From Streptomyces sp. NBC_00620 (GTDB taxonomy: Bacteria; Actinomycetota; Actinomycetes; Streptomycetales; Streptomycetaceae): a stretch of DNA of 64,000 bases. A model generated the notes under the pieces. That model was not told the DNA's origin and made no database searches. It saw only the letters and a program-made list of their open reading frames with translations. Position 1 is the stretch's first letter, and each line of letters begins with the position of its first letter. The DNA lies in the NCBI RefSeq assembly GCF_026341825.1, contig NZ_JAPENY010000002.1:62001-126000 (forward strand), in the 5' to 3' direction. A program made the position numbers and the translations under genes. Below, in pieces: positions 7,133-15,551 of the stretch.

Positions 7133-8221
7133 ATGACAAGCACCGAGGCCACCGAGACGTCCGTGCCGTTCACAGCGGGCCAAGAAGGCTACGCAAGCTT
7201 CCGTATCCCGGCCGTGGTCGCCACCGCCACCGGGACCCTGCTCGCCTTCTGCGAGGGCAGGGTCGGCTCCCGGGACGACTTCGGGAACATCCACATCGTC
7301 CTGAAGCGGTCCACGGACGGCGGCCGCAGCTGGGGCCCGCTCCAGGTCGCGGCCAAGAATGCCGAGCACCTCTCGGGCAACCCCGCCCCCGTCGTCCTGG
7401 ACACCGGCCGCGTCCTGCTCGTCCACGTCCGCAACACGGCCCTCGCCACCGAGGACGCCATCCGCCGCGGCAAGCTGTCGGCCGCCGACGGCCGCCGGGT
7501 CTGGGTCCAGCACAGCGACGACGAAGGCCTCACCTGGTCGAGGCCCGCGGACATCACCGCGCAGACGAAGAAGGAAGACTGGCGGTGGTACGCCACCACG
7601 CCGGGCCACGCCCTCCAGCTGACCTCCGGCCGGGTCGTCGTCCCCGCCAACCACTCCCTGCCGCCGAAGGGCACGGACAACGGCACCGAGGGCAAGTACA
7701 ACGGCGGCCACTGCCTGCTGAGCGACGACGGCGGCCTGACCTGGCGCATCGGATACGTCGACGACAACCCGAACGGCTACATCAACGCGAACGAGACCAC
7801 CGCCGCCGAACTCCCCGACGGACGCGTCTACTTCAACACCCGCAACCACGCCACCGCCCCCGGCACCCGCGCCGACGCCCACTCCCGCGACGGCGGCGAG
7901 ACCCTGGCCAAGCCCTTCCGCCCGCAGGCCGGCCTCACCGCCCCCGTCGTCCAGGGCAGCGTGCTCCAGCTCCGCGACCCCGACCTGCTCCTCTACTCGA
8001 GCCCCGCCGCCCCGGGTTACCGCGCCCTGATGACCGTGCGCGCCTCCACCGACGGCGGCGTCACCTGGCGCCCCGCGCACACGGTCGACGGACTGCCCGC
8101 CGCGTACTCCGACCTTGTACGCGTCGACACCGCGACCGTCGGACTCCTCTACGAGACGGGCGACTTCGGCGCGTACGAGACGATCACCTTCCGCCGTATC
8201 CCGGTGCGGGCTCTCACCTGA
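7133..8221 (+). CDS. Exo-alpha-sialidase-like protein (GH33), BNR repeats
   Basis: The 362-residue product has the sialidase hallmarks: a YASFRIPAVV motif with the substrate-binding Arg near residue 23, an EGR motif and four or five Asp boxes (STDGGRSWG, SDDEGLTWS, SDDGGLTWR, STDGGVTWR) marking the six-bladed propeller. GH33 enzymes release terminal sialic acids from glycoconjugates. No signal peptide is visible; the ATG at 7133 is well placed after AAGGAGAG and no upstream in-frame extension adds one. The protein would therefore be cytosolic or leave by another route, unusual for a sialidase. A related propeller hydrolase is possible. Confidence 0.8.
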   Translation: MTSTEATETSVPFTAGQEGYASFRIPAVVATATGTLLAFCEGRVGSRDDFGNIHIVLKRSTDGGRSWGPLQVAAKNAEHLSGNPAPVVLDTGRVLLVHVRNTALATEDAIRRGKLSAADGRRVWVQHSDDEGLTWSRPADITAQTKKEDWRWYATTPGHALQLTSGRVVVPANHSLPPKGTDNGTEGKYNGGHCLLSDDGGLTWRIGYVDDNPNGYINANETTAAELPDGRVYFNTRNHATAPGTRADAHSRDGGETLAKPFRPQAGLTAPVVQGSVLQLRDPDLLLYSSPAAPGYRALMTVRASTDGGVTWRPAHTVDGLPAAYSDLVRVDTATVGLLYETGDFGAYETITFRRIPVRALT

Positions 8222-8258
8222 CCCCCACCCGTGGGACCGGCGCACGTAAAGTCGGCCC

Positions 8259-8987
8259 ATGACCTCTACTGACAGCGCACCGAACGCCGTACCGAACGCC
8301 GCCCAGAAGGCCCCCGCCAAGGACCCCTGGGACCTCCCCGACGTGTCCGGGCTCGTCGTCGGTGTACTCGGCGGCACCGGCCCCCAGGGCAAGGGCCTCG
8401 CCTACCGGCTTGCCAAGGCCGGACAGAAGGTGATCATCGGCTCCCGTGCCGCGGACCGCGCGCAGAGCGCCGCCGACGAGCTCGGGTACGGCGTGGAGGG
8501 TGCCGACAACGCCGAGTGCGCGCGGCGCAGCGACATCGTGATCGTCGCGGTGCCGTGGGACGGACACGGCAAGACGCTGGAGTCCCTGCGCGAGGAACTG
8601 GCCGGCAAGCTCGTCGTCGACTGCGTCAACCCGCTCGGCTTCGACAAGAAGGGCGCGTACGCGCTGAAGCCGGAGGAGGGCAGCGCCGCCGAGCAGGCCG
8701 CCGCCCTGCTGCCGGACTCTCGGGTCACCGCGGCCTTCCACCACCTGTCCGCCGTCCTCCTCCAGGACCCGGAGATCGCGGAGATCGACACCGATGTGAT
8801 GGTCCTCGGCGAGGAGCGGGCGGACGTGGAGATCGTGCAGGCGCTCGCCGGACGCATCCCCGGCATGCGCGGCGTCTTCTCCGGGCGGCTGCGCAACGCC
8901 CACCAGGTCGAGTCCCTGGTCGCCAACCTGATCTCGGTGAACCGGCGCTACAAGGCCCATGCCGGCCTGCGGGTGACGGACGTCTGA
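8259..8987 (+). CDS. npdG: F420-dependent NADP oxidoreductase (NADPH:F420 reductase)
   Basis: The 242-residue protein shuttles hydride between NADP and coenzyme F420. After an N-terminal tail of about 30 residues, VVGVLGGTGPQGKGLAYRLAKAG forms the dinucleotide-binding loop, followed by IIGSRAADRA for the NADP phosphate, the IVAVPWDGH segment and a C-terminal helical F420 region (AAFHHLSAVLL, RNAHQVESLVANLISVN). Length and order match Fno/NpdG proteins of actinobacteria. It starts 37 bp after the sialidase stop, but no functional link is evident. Confidence 0.88.
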   Translation: MTSTDSAPNAVPNAAQKAPAKDPWDLPDVSGLVVGVLGGTGPQGKGLAYRLAKAGQKVIIGSRAADRAQSAADELGYGVEGADNAECARRSDIVIVAVPWDGHGKTLESLREELAGKLVVDCVNPLGFDKKGAYALKPEEGSAAEQAAALLPDSRVTAAFHHLSAVLLQDPEIAEIDTDVMVLGEERADVEIVQALAGRIPGMRGVFSGRLRNAHQVESLVANLISVNRRYKAHAGLRVTDV

Positions 8988-9042
8988 GCCGCGTGGGGGA
9001 CACTGGTGGCAAGCAGTGTCCCCCGACAGGAGCCGATGTCCC

Positions 9043-9231
9043 ATGCCCCGCCTTGCCGTCTACGCCCTCGCCGTCTGTCTGCTCTCCGTCGCCGCGGCCG
9101 TGGTCTCCTTCGTCCAGGGCAGCCTGCTGGGGATCGTATGGGTGCTGATGGCCGGTCTGTCGTCCAACATGACGTGGTACTACGCCCGGCGCGGCAGGAC
9201 GCGTGGCGGCTCCGGATCCGTCACGGGCTGA
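9043..9231 (+). CDS. Small membrane protein, 62 residues
   Basis: The short protein has two hydrophobic segments (about residues 4-24 and 28-45) and an Arg/Gly-rich cytoplasmic tail. AGGAG lies 10 bases before the ATG at 9043. Small two-helix proteins of this kind are frequent in Streptomyces and have no known function. It lies 55 bp after npdG and may share its transcript. Confidence 0.6.
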   Translation: MPRLAVYALAVCLLSVAAAVVSFVQGSLLGIVWVLMAGLSSNMTWYYARRGRTRGGSGSVTG

Positions 9232-9241
9232 AGGTTCACGA

Positions 9242-9298
9242 GCTGACGGCTCACCGGCTGACGGCTCACCGGTCGACGGCTCACCGGTCGACGGTGCA
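9242..9298. repeat. 15-bp tandem repeat, 3.8 copies
   Basis: Units GCTGACGGCTCACCG (9242, 9257), GTCGACGGCTCACCG (9272) and a partial copy (9287) run head to tail. The array spans the gap between the small membrane protein and the 3' end of the site-2 protease gene and covers the latter's last six codons, so copy number could change its C-terminus. Confidence 0.85.
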
Positions 9299-10081
9299 GT
9301 ACTCGTTGACGTCGCCCCAGAAGCGGTACAGGTTCTGACCGCAGTAGCGATCGACGTCGTCGATGCCCAGGCCGCCCAGGATCCAGTAGATCGCGTCGAA
9401 GAACGCGGCGTTCACCTGCGGGATGAACAGCACCCCGAACACGGCGAGCAGGCCGAACGGCGCGAACGGCTCCACCTGGCGGCGGATGTTGTGCGACAGC
9501 CAGGGCTCGATCACGCCGTAGCCGTCGAGGCCCGGCACGGGCAGGAAGTTCAGGATCGCCGCCGTGATCTGGAGCAGTGCGAGGAACGCCAGCGCGTAGC
9601 GGAACGGTCCCGGCACCCCGTCCAGGGCGCCCAGCCAGAACGGGGCCGTGCAGACGATCGCGAACAGCACGTTGGTCAACGGGCCCGCCGCCGAGATCAG
9701 ACTGTGCCTCCAGCGACCCTTGATCCGGCTCCGCTCGATGAAGACCGCACCGCCCGGCAGACCGATCCCGCCCATGATCACGAAGATGACGGGCAGCACG
9801 ATGCTGAGCAGTGCGTGCGTATAGGCGAGCGGGTTCAGCGTCAGGTAGCCCTTCGCCCCGATCGAGATGTCCCCGCTGTGCAGGGCGGTGCGCGCGTGCG
9901 CGTACTCGTGCAGACAGAGCGACACGATCCAGGCGGCCGTCACGAACAGGAACGCGGCCAGTCCGGGCTGCTCGGCGAACCCGGTCCAGGTCGCCCAGCC
10001 GGTCACCGCCGTCACAGCCACGATCCCGATGAAGACGGGGCTGATCCTCCGGTCACTGCGGCGGGTCGCTGCGGTGGTCAT
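9281..10081 (-). CDS. Site-2 protease family membrane metalloprotease (M50)
   Basis: The 266-residue polytopic protein carries the intramembrane zinc motif HEYAH (in SLCLHEYAHARTA) and the distal ligand motif NFLPVPGLDGYG, with about six hydrophobic segments. Members cleave transmembrane substrates, often anti-sigma factors. This short form without PDZ domain resembles the rip2/SpoIVFB-like group; its substrate is unknown. The start at 10081 follows GGGAGCCCC. The last residues are encoded within a tandem repeat. Confidence 0.88.
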   Translation of the reverse strand: MTTAATRRSDRRISPVFIGIVAVTAVTGWATWTGFAEQPGLAAFLFVTAAWIVSLCLHEYAHARTALHSGDISIGAKGYLTLNPLAYTHALLSIVLPVIFVIMGGIGLPGGAVFIERSRIKGRWRHSLISAAGPLTNVLFAIVCTAPFWLGALDGVPGPFRYALAFLALLQITAAILNFLPVPGLDGYGVIEPWLSHNIRRQVEPFAPFGLLAVFGVLFIPQVNAAFFDAIYWILGGLGIDDVDRYCGQNLYRFWGDVNEYCTVDR

Positions 10082-10301
10082 GGGGCTCCCTGGACTGATA
10101 CGCATGAGCTGGGCCTGCCCGACCGTACCGGGCGCATTCGGAAAACGTCTCGCGATCGGCCATTGGTTCCGGGGAGGGTGGGGGTATGGGGTCCTGGCAG
10201 GTGTGCGGTACGAAGGACCGGGCCGTCCGGTGCCATGACCAGGCCGGGCTCCTGGCCGAACCCCACATGCCCGGTCCCCGCCCCTGACGCCACCGGAGAC
10301 A

Positions 10302-13300
10302 ATGGACCCCGTGCGCTACCGCATCCTCGGCACCACCCAGGCACTCCGCCCCGACGGCACGCCCGTCCCGGTCGGCGGGGCGCGGCTGCGTGCTCTGCTG
10401 ACCGTGCTCGCGCTGCGGCCCGGGCGGACCGTGCCGGTGTCCGTCCTGGTGGACGAGGTATGGGACGGGGAGCCGCCCGCGGACGCGTCCGGCGCGGTCC
10501 AGGCGCTGGTCGGGCGGTTGCGCAGGGCGCTCGGCGCGGGTGCGGTGGACTCGGTGGACGGCGGATACCGGCTCACCGCGGGCGCGGACGACATCGACCT
10601 GCACCGTTTCGAGCGGCTGGCCGGCGAGGGCACCCGCGCGCTGGCCGACGGCGACCCCGCGAAGGCGGCCGTCGTCCTCGACGACGCCCTCGGGCTGTGG
10701 CACGGCCCGGCCCTCGCCGACCTCCCCGACCGCACTGCCGTGGCGGCCCGCTGGGAGACCCGCCGCCTCGACGCGCGCCGCGCCCGCTTCACCGCGGCCC
10801 TCGCCCTCGGCGACGCCGAACGGTCCCTGCCCGAACTCACCGCCCTCTGCGACAGCCACCCCCTCGACGAGCCCCTCCAGGCCCTGCGCCTGCGCGCCCT
10901 GCGCGACGTGGGCCGCCCGGCGGAGGCCCTGGCCGCGTACGAGTCCGTACGACAGCTCCTGGCCGACCGCCTCGGCTCGGACCCGGGCCCCGAACTGCGC
11001 GCCCTGCACATGGAGTTGCTTTCCCCGGCGCACACCGAATCGCCGCGCCCGGCGTCCCCTGGCAACCTCCGCGCCCGACTCACCTCCTTCGTCGGCCGGG
11101 AGGCCGACATCGACGCCATCCGGGGCGACCTCGCGGCGGCACGGCTGGTGACACTGCTCGGGCCCGGCGGAGCAGGAAAGACACGGCTGTCGCAGGAGGC
11201 GGCGGAGGCCGTGGCGTACGCGTCGCGGGACGGGGTGTGGCTCGCCGAACTCGCTCCGGTGGACGACCCGAAGGCCGTCCCCGAGGCCGTGCTCACCGCC
11301 GTCGGCGCCCGCGAGACCGTGCTGCGCGGCGCCGGCGCCGAGGAGATGCGGGCCGTCTCCGAGCGCCACGACGACCCCCTCAACCGACTCGCCGAGCACT
11401 GCGCCAAGCGCCGCATGCTGCTCATCCTCGACAACTGCGAGCATGTCGTGGACGCCGCCGCGCACCTCGTCGAGGAGCTCCTCGAGCGGTGCCCCGAACT
11501 GACGGTGCTCGCCACCAGCCGTGAACCCCTCGGCGTACCGGGGGAGTTGCTGCGCCCCGTGGAGCCGCTGCCCGAACCCGTCGCGCTGCGGCTGCTGGCC
11601 GACCGCGGGGCGGCGGCCAGGCCGGGGTTCCGGATCGAGGACGATCCGGAGGCGGCCGCCGAGATCTGCCTGCGCCTGGACGGACTGCCGCTCGCCATCG
11701 AACTCGCCGCCGCCCGGCTGCGATTGCTCACCGCGCGGCAGATCGCCGACCGCCTGGACGACCGGTTCCGCCTGCTGACCTCGGGTGCCCGCACGGTTCT
11801 GCCCAGGCAGCAGACGCTGCGCGCCGTCGTCGACTGGTCCTGGGACCTGCTCGACGAGGACGAACGCGACGTACTGCGGCGGCTGTCCGTCTTCGCGGGC
11901 GGCTGCGATCTCGCCGCAGCCGAGGCCGTCTGCGGACCCGCCGCACTGGAGTCGCTGGGTTCCCTTGTCGACAAGTCCCTTGTCGTGGCCGCCCCTTCGG
12001 CGGACGGCGGGATGCGCTACCGGCTCCTGGAGACCGTCGCCGAGTACGCGGGCGAGCGGCTCGACGAGTCCGGCGACCGCCCGCCCGCCGAGCGCGCCCA
12101 CCTCACGTACTACCGCGAACTCGCCCGCACCACCGACCCCGAACTGCGCGGTCACGGCCAGGCCGCGGCGATCGCGCTCCTTGAACTCGAGTACGAGAAC
12201 CTGCGCACCGCCCTGCGGCACGCCGTCGCCGAACGCGACGAGCAGGAGGCCATCTGCCTCGTCCTGTCGCTGAACTGGTACTGGCAGATGCGCGACCAGC
12301 GCATCGAGGCCCGCACCTGGTCCGCCCAGGTCATGGTCCTCGGCCCCGACCCGTTCGCACCCCCCGCGCGCCCGGCCGCCCCGCTGTACGAGAGCGTCAC
12401 GGCCACCCCGCCGCCGCTGCGCCCGGAGGTCCTCGAAGAGGCGCGGCGCGGTGTGCACCTCGTCCATCTCGCCGGTATGGACATGGACTTGGACGCCTGG
12501 CTGACCCCGGAGGCCCAGGCGAGGCTGCGCGTCATCGCCGAGACCTACCGGCCCGGCCTCCCGCAGACCTGCCGCAGCCCCGGCAGCCTCTGGTTCTACG
12601 CCGTCCTGCTCACCGGCGACATGGAGCGGATGCGCTCCGTCATCGACGTGACCGTCTCCACGTGCCGCGAGCTCGGCCTCGAATGGGAACTCGCCGTCGC
12701 CCTCCAGATGCGCGCCAACATCCTCGCCAACCGGGCCGACTGGGCGGGCGACGCGACCCGTGACGCCGACGAGGCGCTGGAGATCTTCGGCCGCGTCGGC
12801 GATGCCTGGGGCGGGGCCGAGGCGCTCTCGGCGCGCGGTGAGGCCCATGAGCGACGGGGTGAGTACGGGCCGGCCGCCACGGACTACGCGGAGGCGATGG
12901 CGTACGCCGAACGGCTCGGTGCCCGCGCCCAGGCGGCGGTGCTGAGTGTCCGCCTCGGCAGTATGTACATCGAGCTGGGCGAGCCCGAGCGGGGCGAGGC
13001 GATGCTGCGCGAGGTGCTCGCGCAGGGCTTCGGTGCCGTCAACGAAGCCATGCCCGCGGGCCGGCTCTTCCTCAGCATGCGGCTCGGCCGCACCGGCCGG
13101 ATCGCCGAGGCGCGCGAGCAACTGCGGCTGCTGCGTGAGGAGTTCGGGGCCAGCACATTCGTGATCTTCGATGGGTACGTGATCGGGATGGACGCCTGGC
13201 TGGACACGCTCGACGGACGGTACGCGGAGGCCCGGGACAAGGCGCGGCGGGCCGTGGAGCGGTCCCTGGACCCGCTGTCGCGGATGATCACGCCGAACCT

Positions 13301-13556
13301 GATCTCCACGCATCTGACCACCGCCGTCATCGCCCTCACCGGCCTGTACGGTGCCGACCGCGCCCGCGACGGGGCCCGACTCCTGGGCGCCGCCGACCAG
13401 TTCCTGCCGCCGGGTCACTTCGCGCCCCCGGCCGAGGACGAGATGCGCACCAGGGCGGAGGCCGGCCTGCGGGCCGTACTCGACGACGCGGCGTACGAGG
13501 CCGCGTACGCCGAGGGCGGCGGGCTCTCCATGGAGGAGGCCGCCGCCCTCATCTGA
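10302..13556 (+). CDS. AfsR/SARP-family transcriptional regulator with NB-ARC and TPR-like regions
   Basis: The 1084-residue regulator has an OmpR-type winged helix (about 1-95), a bacterial transcriptional activation domain (about 96-245), an NB-ARC ATPase with P-loop GPGGAGKT near residue 286, Walker B LLILDNCEH, RxxR-type ATSREPLGVPGE and GLPLAIEL motifs, and a helical TPR-like C-terminal third. This is the architecture of large SARPs such as AfsR, which bind direct repeats near promoters and respond to signals through the ATPase. The gene stands alone, with no biosynthetic cluster beside it, so it may act at a distance. GGAG precedes the ATG at 10302. Confidence 0.9.
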   Translation: MDPVRYRILGTTQALRPDGTPVPVGGARLRALLTVLALRPGRTVPVSVLVDEVWDGEPPADASGAVQALVGRLRRALGAGAVDSVDGGYRLTAGADDIDLHRFERLAGEGTRALADGDPAKAAVVLDDALGLWHGPALADLPDRTAVAARWETRRLDARRARFTAALALGDAERSLPELTALCDSHPLDEPLQALRLRALRDVGRPAEALAAYESVRQLLADRLGSDPGPELRALHMELLSPAHTESPRPASPGNLRARLTSFVGREADIDAIRGDLAAARLVTLLGPGGAGKTRLSQEAAEAVAYASRDGVWLAELAPVDDPKAVPEAVLTAVGARETVLRGAGAEEMRAVSERHDDPLNRLAEHCAKRRMLLILDNCEHVVDAAAHLVEELLERCPELTVLATSREPLGVPGELLRPVEPLPEPVALRLLADRGAAARPGFRIEDDPEAAAEICLRLDGLPLAIELAAARLRLLTARQIADRLDDRFRLLTSGARTVLPRQQTLRAVVDWSWDLLDEDERDVLRRLSVFAGGCDLAAAEAVCGPAALESLGSLVDKSLVVAAPSADGGMRYRLLETVAEYAGERLDESGDRPPAERAHLTYYRELARTTDPELRGHGQAAAIALLELEYENLRTALRHAVAERDEQEAICLVLSLNWYWQMRDQRIEARTWSAQVMVLGPDPFAPPARPAAPLYESVTATPPPLRPEVLEEARRGVHLVHLAGMDMDLDAWLTPEAQARLRVIAETYRPGLPQTCRSPGSLWFYAVLLTGDMERMRSVIDVTVSTCRELGLEWELAVALQMRANILANRADWAGDATRDADEALEIFGRVGDAWGGAEALSARGEAHERRGEYGPAATDYAEAMAYAERLGARAQAAVLSVRLGSMYIELGEPERGEAMLREVLAQGFGAVNEAMPAGRLFLSMRLGRTGRIAEAREQLRLLREEFGASTFVIFDGYVIGMDAWLDTLDGRYAEARDKARRAVERSLDPLSRMITPNLISTHLTTAVIALTGLYGADRARDGARLLGAADQFLPPGHFAPPAEDEMRTRAEAGLRAVLDDAAYEAAYAEGGGLSMEEAAALI

Positions 13557-13614
13557 CGCGGACCGGACCGGGGCAGTCGCTCCGACTGCGAACGACTGCG
13601 AACAACTGCGAACG

Positions 13615-14439
13615 TCAGCTCTTGGTGCGGAACTTGTGGATCGCGATCGGCGCCATCACCAGCGTGAGCGCCGCCGTCCAGCCGAGGGTCACCCACAGGT
13701 CGTGCGTGACCGGGCCACCGACCATCAGACCGCGCGTGGTGTCCGCGAGCGAGGACAGCGGGTTGTAGTCGGTGAAGTTCTGCAGCCAGCCGGGCATGGT
13801 CTGGGTCGGGGAGAAGATGGACGACCCGAACTGCAGGGGCATCAGGACCAGGAAGCCCATGGCCTGCACGGACTGGGCGTTCTTCATCGTCACACCGAGG
13901 ACCAGGAAGATCCACATCAGGGAGGAGCCGAAGAGGGCGGAGAGCCCCACGGAGGCGAACAGGCCCGGCCAGTTGGTGATGTCGAAGCCCACGAGCACGC
14001 CGACGACCATCAGGATCGCCGTCGCGACGAGCATCCGCATCAGCTCGACCACGATCTTGGCGAAGAGGACGGAGCCCTGGCCGATCGGCAGGGTGCGGAA
14101 GCGGTCCATCACCCCCTTCTGGAAGTCCTCGTTGAAGCCGGTGCCGACGGCCATCGCGATGTTCATGCACGTCATCGCCATCAGACCGGGCACGACGTAC
14201 TGCACGTACTGGTCCTGGCCGCCGCCCAGCGACTGACCGATGGAGCCGCCGAAGACGTACACGAACAGCAGGGTGAAGACGACCGGCATCAGGATGGCGT
14301 CGAACATCGACTCCGGGTCCTGACGGATCCACAGCAGGTTGCGGCGGACCAGGGCGCCGATGTGCCGCGCGTGAGCGCGCGGACTGATGCGGGCCTCGTC
14401 CTTCGCGGCGAGGGGGGCATCGATGACGGCGGTACTCAT
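13615..14439 (-). CDS. ABC-2 type transporter permease (DrrB-like)
   Basis: The 274-residue membrane protein has six hydrophobic segments and the ABC-2 signature region (YVVPGLMAMTCMNIAM, PLQFGSSIFSPTQTMPGWLQNFTDYNPLSSLADTTRGL). It is the channel half of a daunorubicin-resistance-type exporter. Its start overlaps the stop of the ATPase gene by ATGA, with GAGGAGG well placed, so the two are translationally coupled. Substrates of such pairs in Streptomyces range from antibiotics to lipids; none is indicated. Confidence 0.9.
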   Translation of the reverse strand: MSTAVIDAPLAAKDEARISPRAHARHIGALVRRNLLWIRQDPESMFDAILMPVVFTLLFVYVFGGSIGQSLGGGQDQYVQYVVPGLMAMTCMNIAMAVGTGFNEDFQKGVMDRFRTLPIGQGSVLFAKIVVELMRMLVATAILMVVGVLVGFDITNWPGLFASVGLSALFGSSLMWIFLVLGVTMKNAQSVQAMGFLVLMPLQFGSSIFSPTQTMPGWLQNFTDYNPLSSLADTTRGLMVGGPVTHDLWVTLGWTAALTLVMAPIAIHKFRTKS

Positions 14440-15461
14440 GCGGAGACCTCCTCGTAGGCGCGGGCCGGGGTGTTGTCCTGCGGGGCGGTGGCCTTGTGGC
14501 CGGTGAGGGACAGGAACACCTCGTCCAGACTGGGCAGTTCGGTGCTGATCGAGCCGATGGTGATGCCGCGCGCGGTGACCGCGCCGACCACGGCGGTGAG
14601 CTGTTCGTCGCTGAGGATCGGGACCAGGATCGTGCCGCTCTCGATGTCCACGGAGGAGGCGGCGAGGCCGGTGATGCCCAGCTCGTCGAGCATCGAGGCC
14701 AGCGGGCGCAGCTCCAGCGGGTCCACCGGGCGGACCCGCAGCGTGCGGCCGCCGACCTTCGCCTTCAGCTCGTCGACCCGGCCGCTGGCGATGACCTTGC
14801 CGCGGTCGATGACCGTCAGCTCGGACGCCAGCTGCTCGGCCTCCTCCATGTACTGGGTGGTGAGCAGCACGGTGGCGCCGTCGGCGACCATGCGCTTGAC
14901 CTCGCGCCACACCTCGTTGCGGGTGCGCGGGTCGAGGCCGGTCGTCGGCTCGTCCAGGTACAGCACGGCTGGGCTGCCGATCATGGAGGCGGCGAGGTCC
15001 AGACGGCGGCGCATACCACCGGAGTACGTGCCGGCCGGGCGCTTGGCGGCGTCGGTGAGCGAGAAACGCTCCAGCAGCTCGTCGGAACGCCTGCGGGCGT
15101 CCTTGCGGGGCAGATCGAGCAGCCGCCCGATCATGTACAGGTTCTCCCAGCCGGAGAGCTTCTCGTCGACCGCGGCGTACTGGCCGGTGAGCCCTATCAC
15201 GCGGCGCAGTTGCCGGGGCTGCTTCAGCACGTCGTAACCGGCGACAGTCGCCAGGCCGGAGTCGGGGGTGACGAGGGTGGACAGGATACGGACGAGGGTG
15301 GTCTTGCCTGCGCCGTTGGGACCGAGCACACCGCGGACGGTGCCCTCGTGCACGTCCAGGTCCACACCGTCCAGCGCCTTGGTCTCGCCGTAGTGCTTGA
15401 CCAGCCCCCGTACGGTGACGGCTGCCTTGCCGCCTGTGGGCTTGTTGTCGATTCGCGTCAT
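14436..15461 (-). CDS. ABC transporter ATP-binding protein (DrrA-like)
   Basis: The 341-residue protein has Walker A GPNGAGKTT, signature YSGGMRRRLDLA, Walker B VLYLDEPTTGLD and an extended C-terminal domain with the GRTLRVRPVD region typical of DrrA-type exporters. It energises the permease encoded immediately downstream. ATG 15461 (MTRIDNK) and ATG 15467 (MVMTRI) are both possible; neither has a strong Shine-Dalgarno. Promoter sequences must lie in the 90 bp before the start, beyond which is the convergent end of a sulfurtransferase gene. Confidence 0.9.
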   Translation of the reverse strand: MTRIDNKPTGGKAAVTVRGLVKHYGETKALDGVDLDVHEGTVRGVLGPNGAGKTTLVRILSTLVTPDSGLATVAGYDVLKQPRQLRRVIGLTGQYAAVDEKLSGWENLYMIGRLLDLPRKDARRRSDELLERFSLTDAAKRPAGTYSGGMRRRLDLAASMIGSPAVLYLDEPTTGLDPRTRNEVWREVKRMVADGATVLLTTQYMEEAEQLASELTVIDRGKVIASGRVDELKAKVGGRTLRVRPVDPLELRPLASMLDELGITGLAASSVDIESGTILVPILSDEQLTAVVGAVTARGITIGSISTELPSLDEVFLSLTGHKATAPQDNTPARAYEEVSA

Positions 15462-15551
15462 GACCATCAAGGTGCCAGCCGCCACCGACAAACCGCCTAC
15501 AGCTTGCCTACAGCCGCCTACAAGCCACCGACACCGCAGTGTCTTCGCAGG

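Noticed and set aside
10053..13418. 1121-codon open frame antisense to the SARP gene
   Set aside because: Composition and lack of any motif mark it as the shadow of the SARP reading frame.
10302..15461. Antibiotic biosynthetic cluster led by the SARP regulator
   Set aside because: No biosynthetic enzymes are adjacent; only a DrrAB-type exporter lies next to it, on the other strand.
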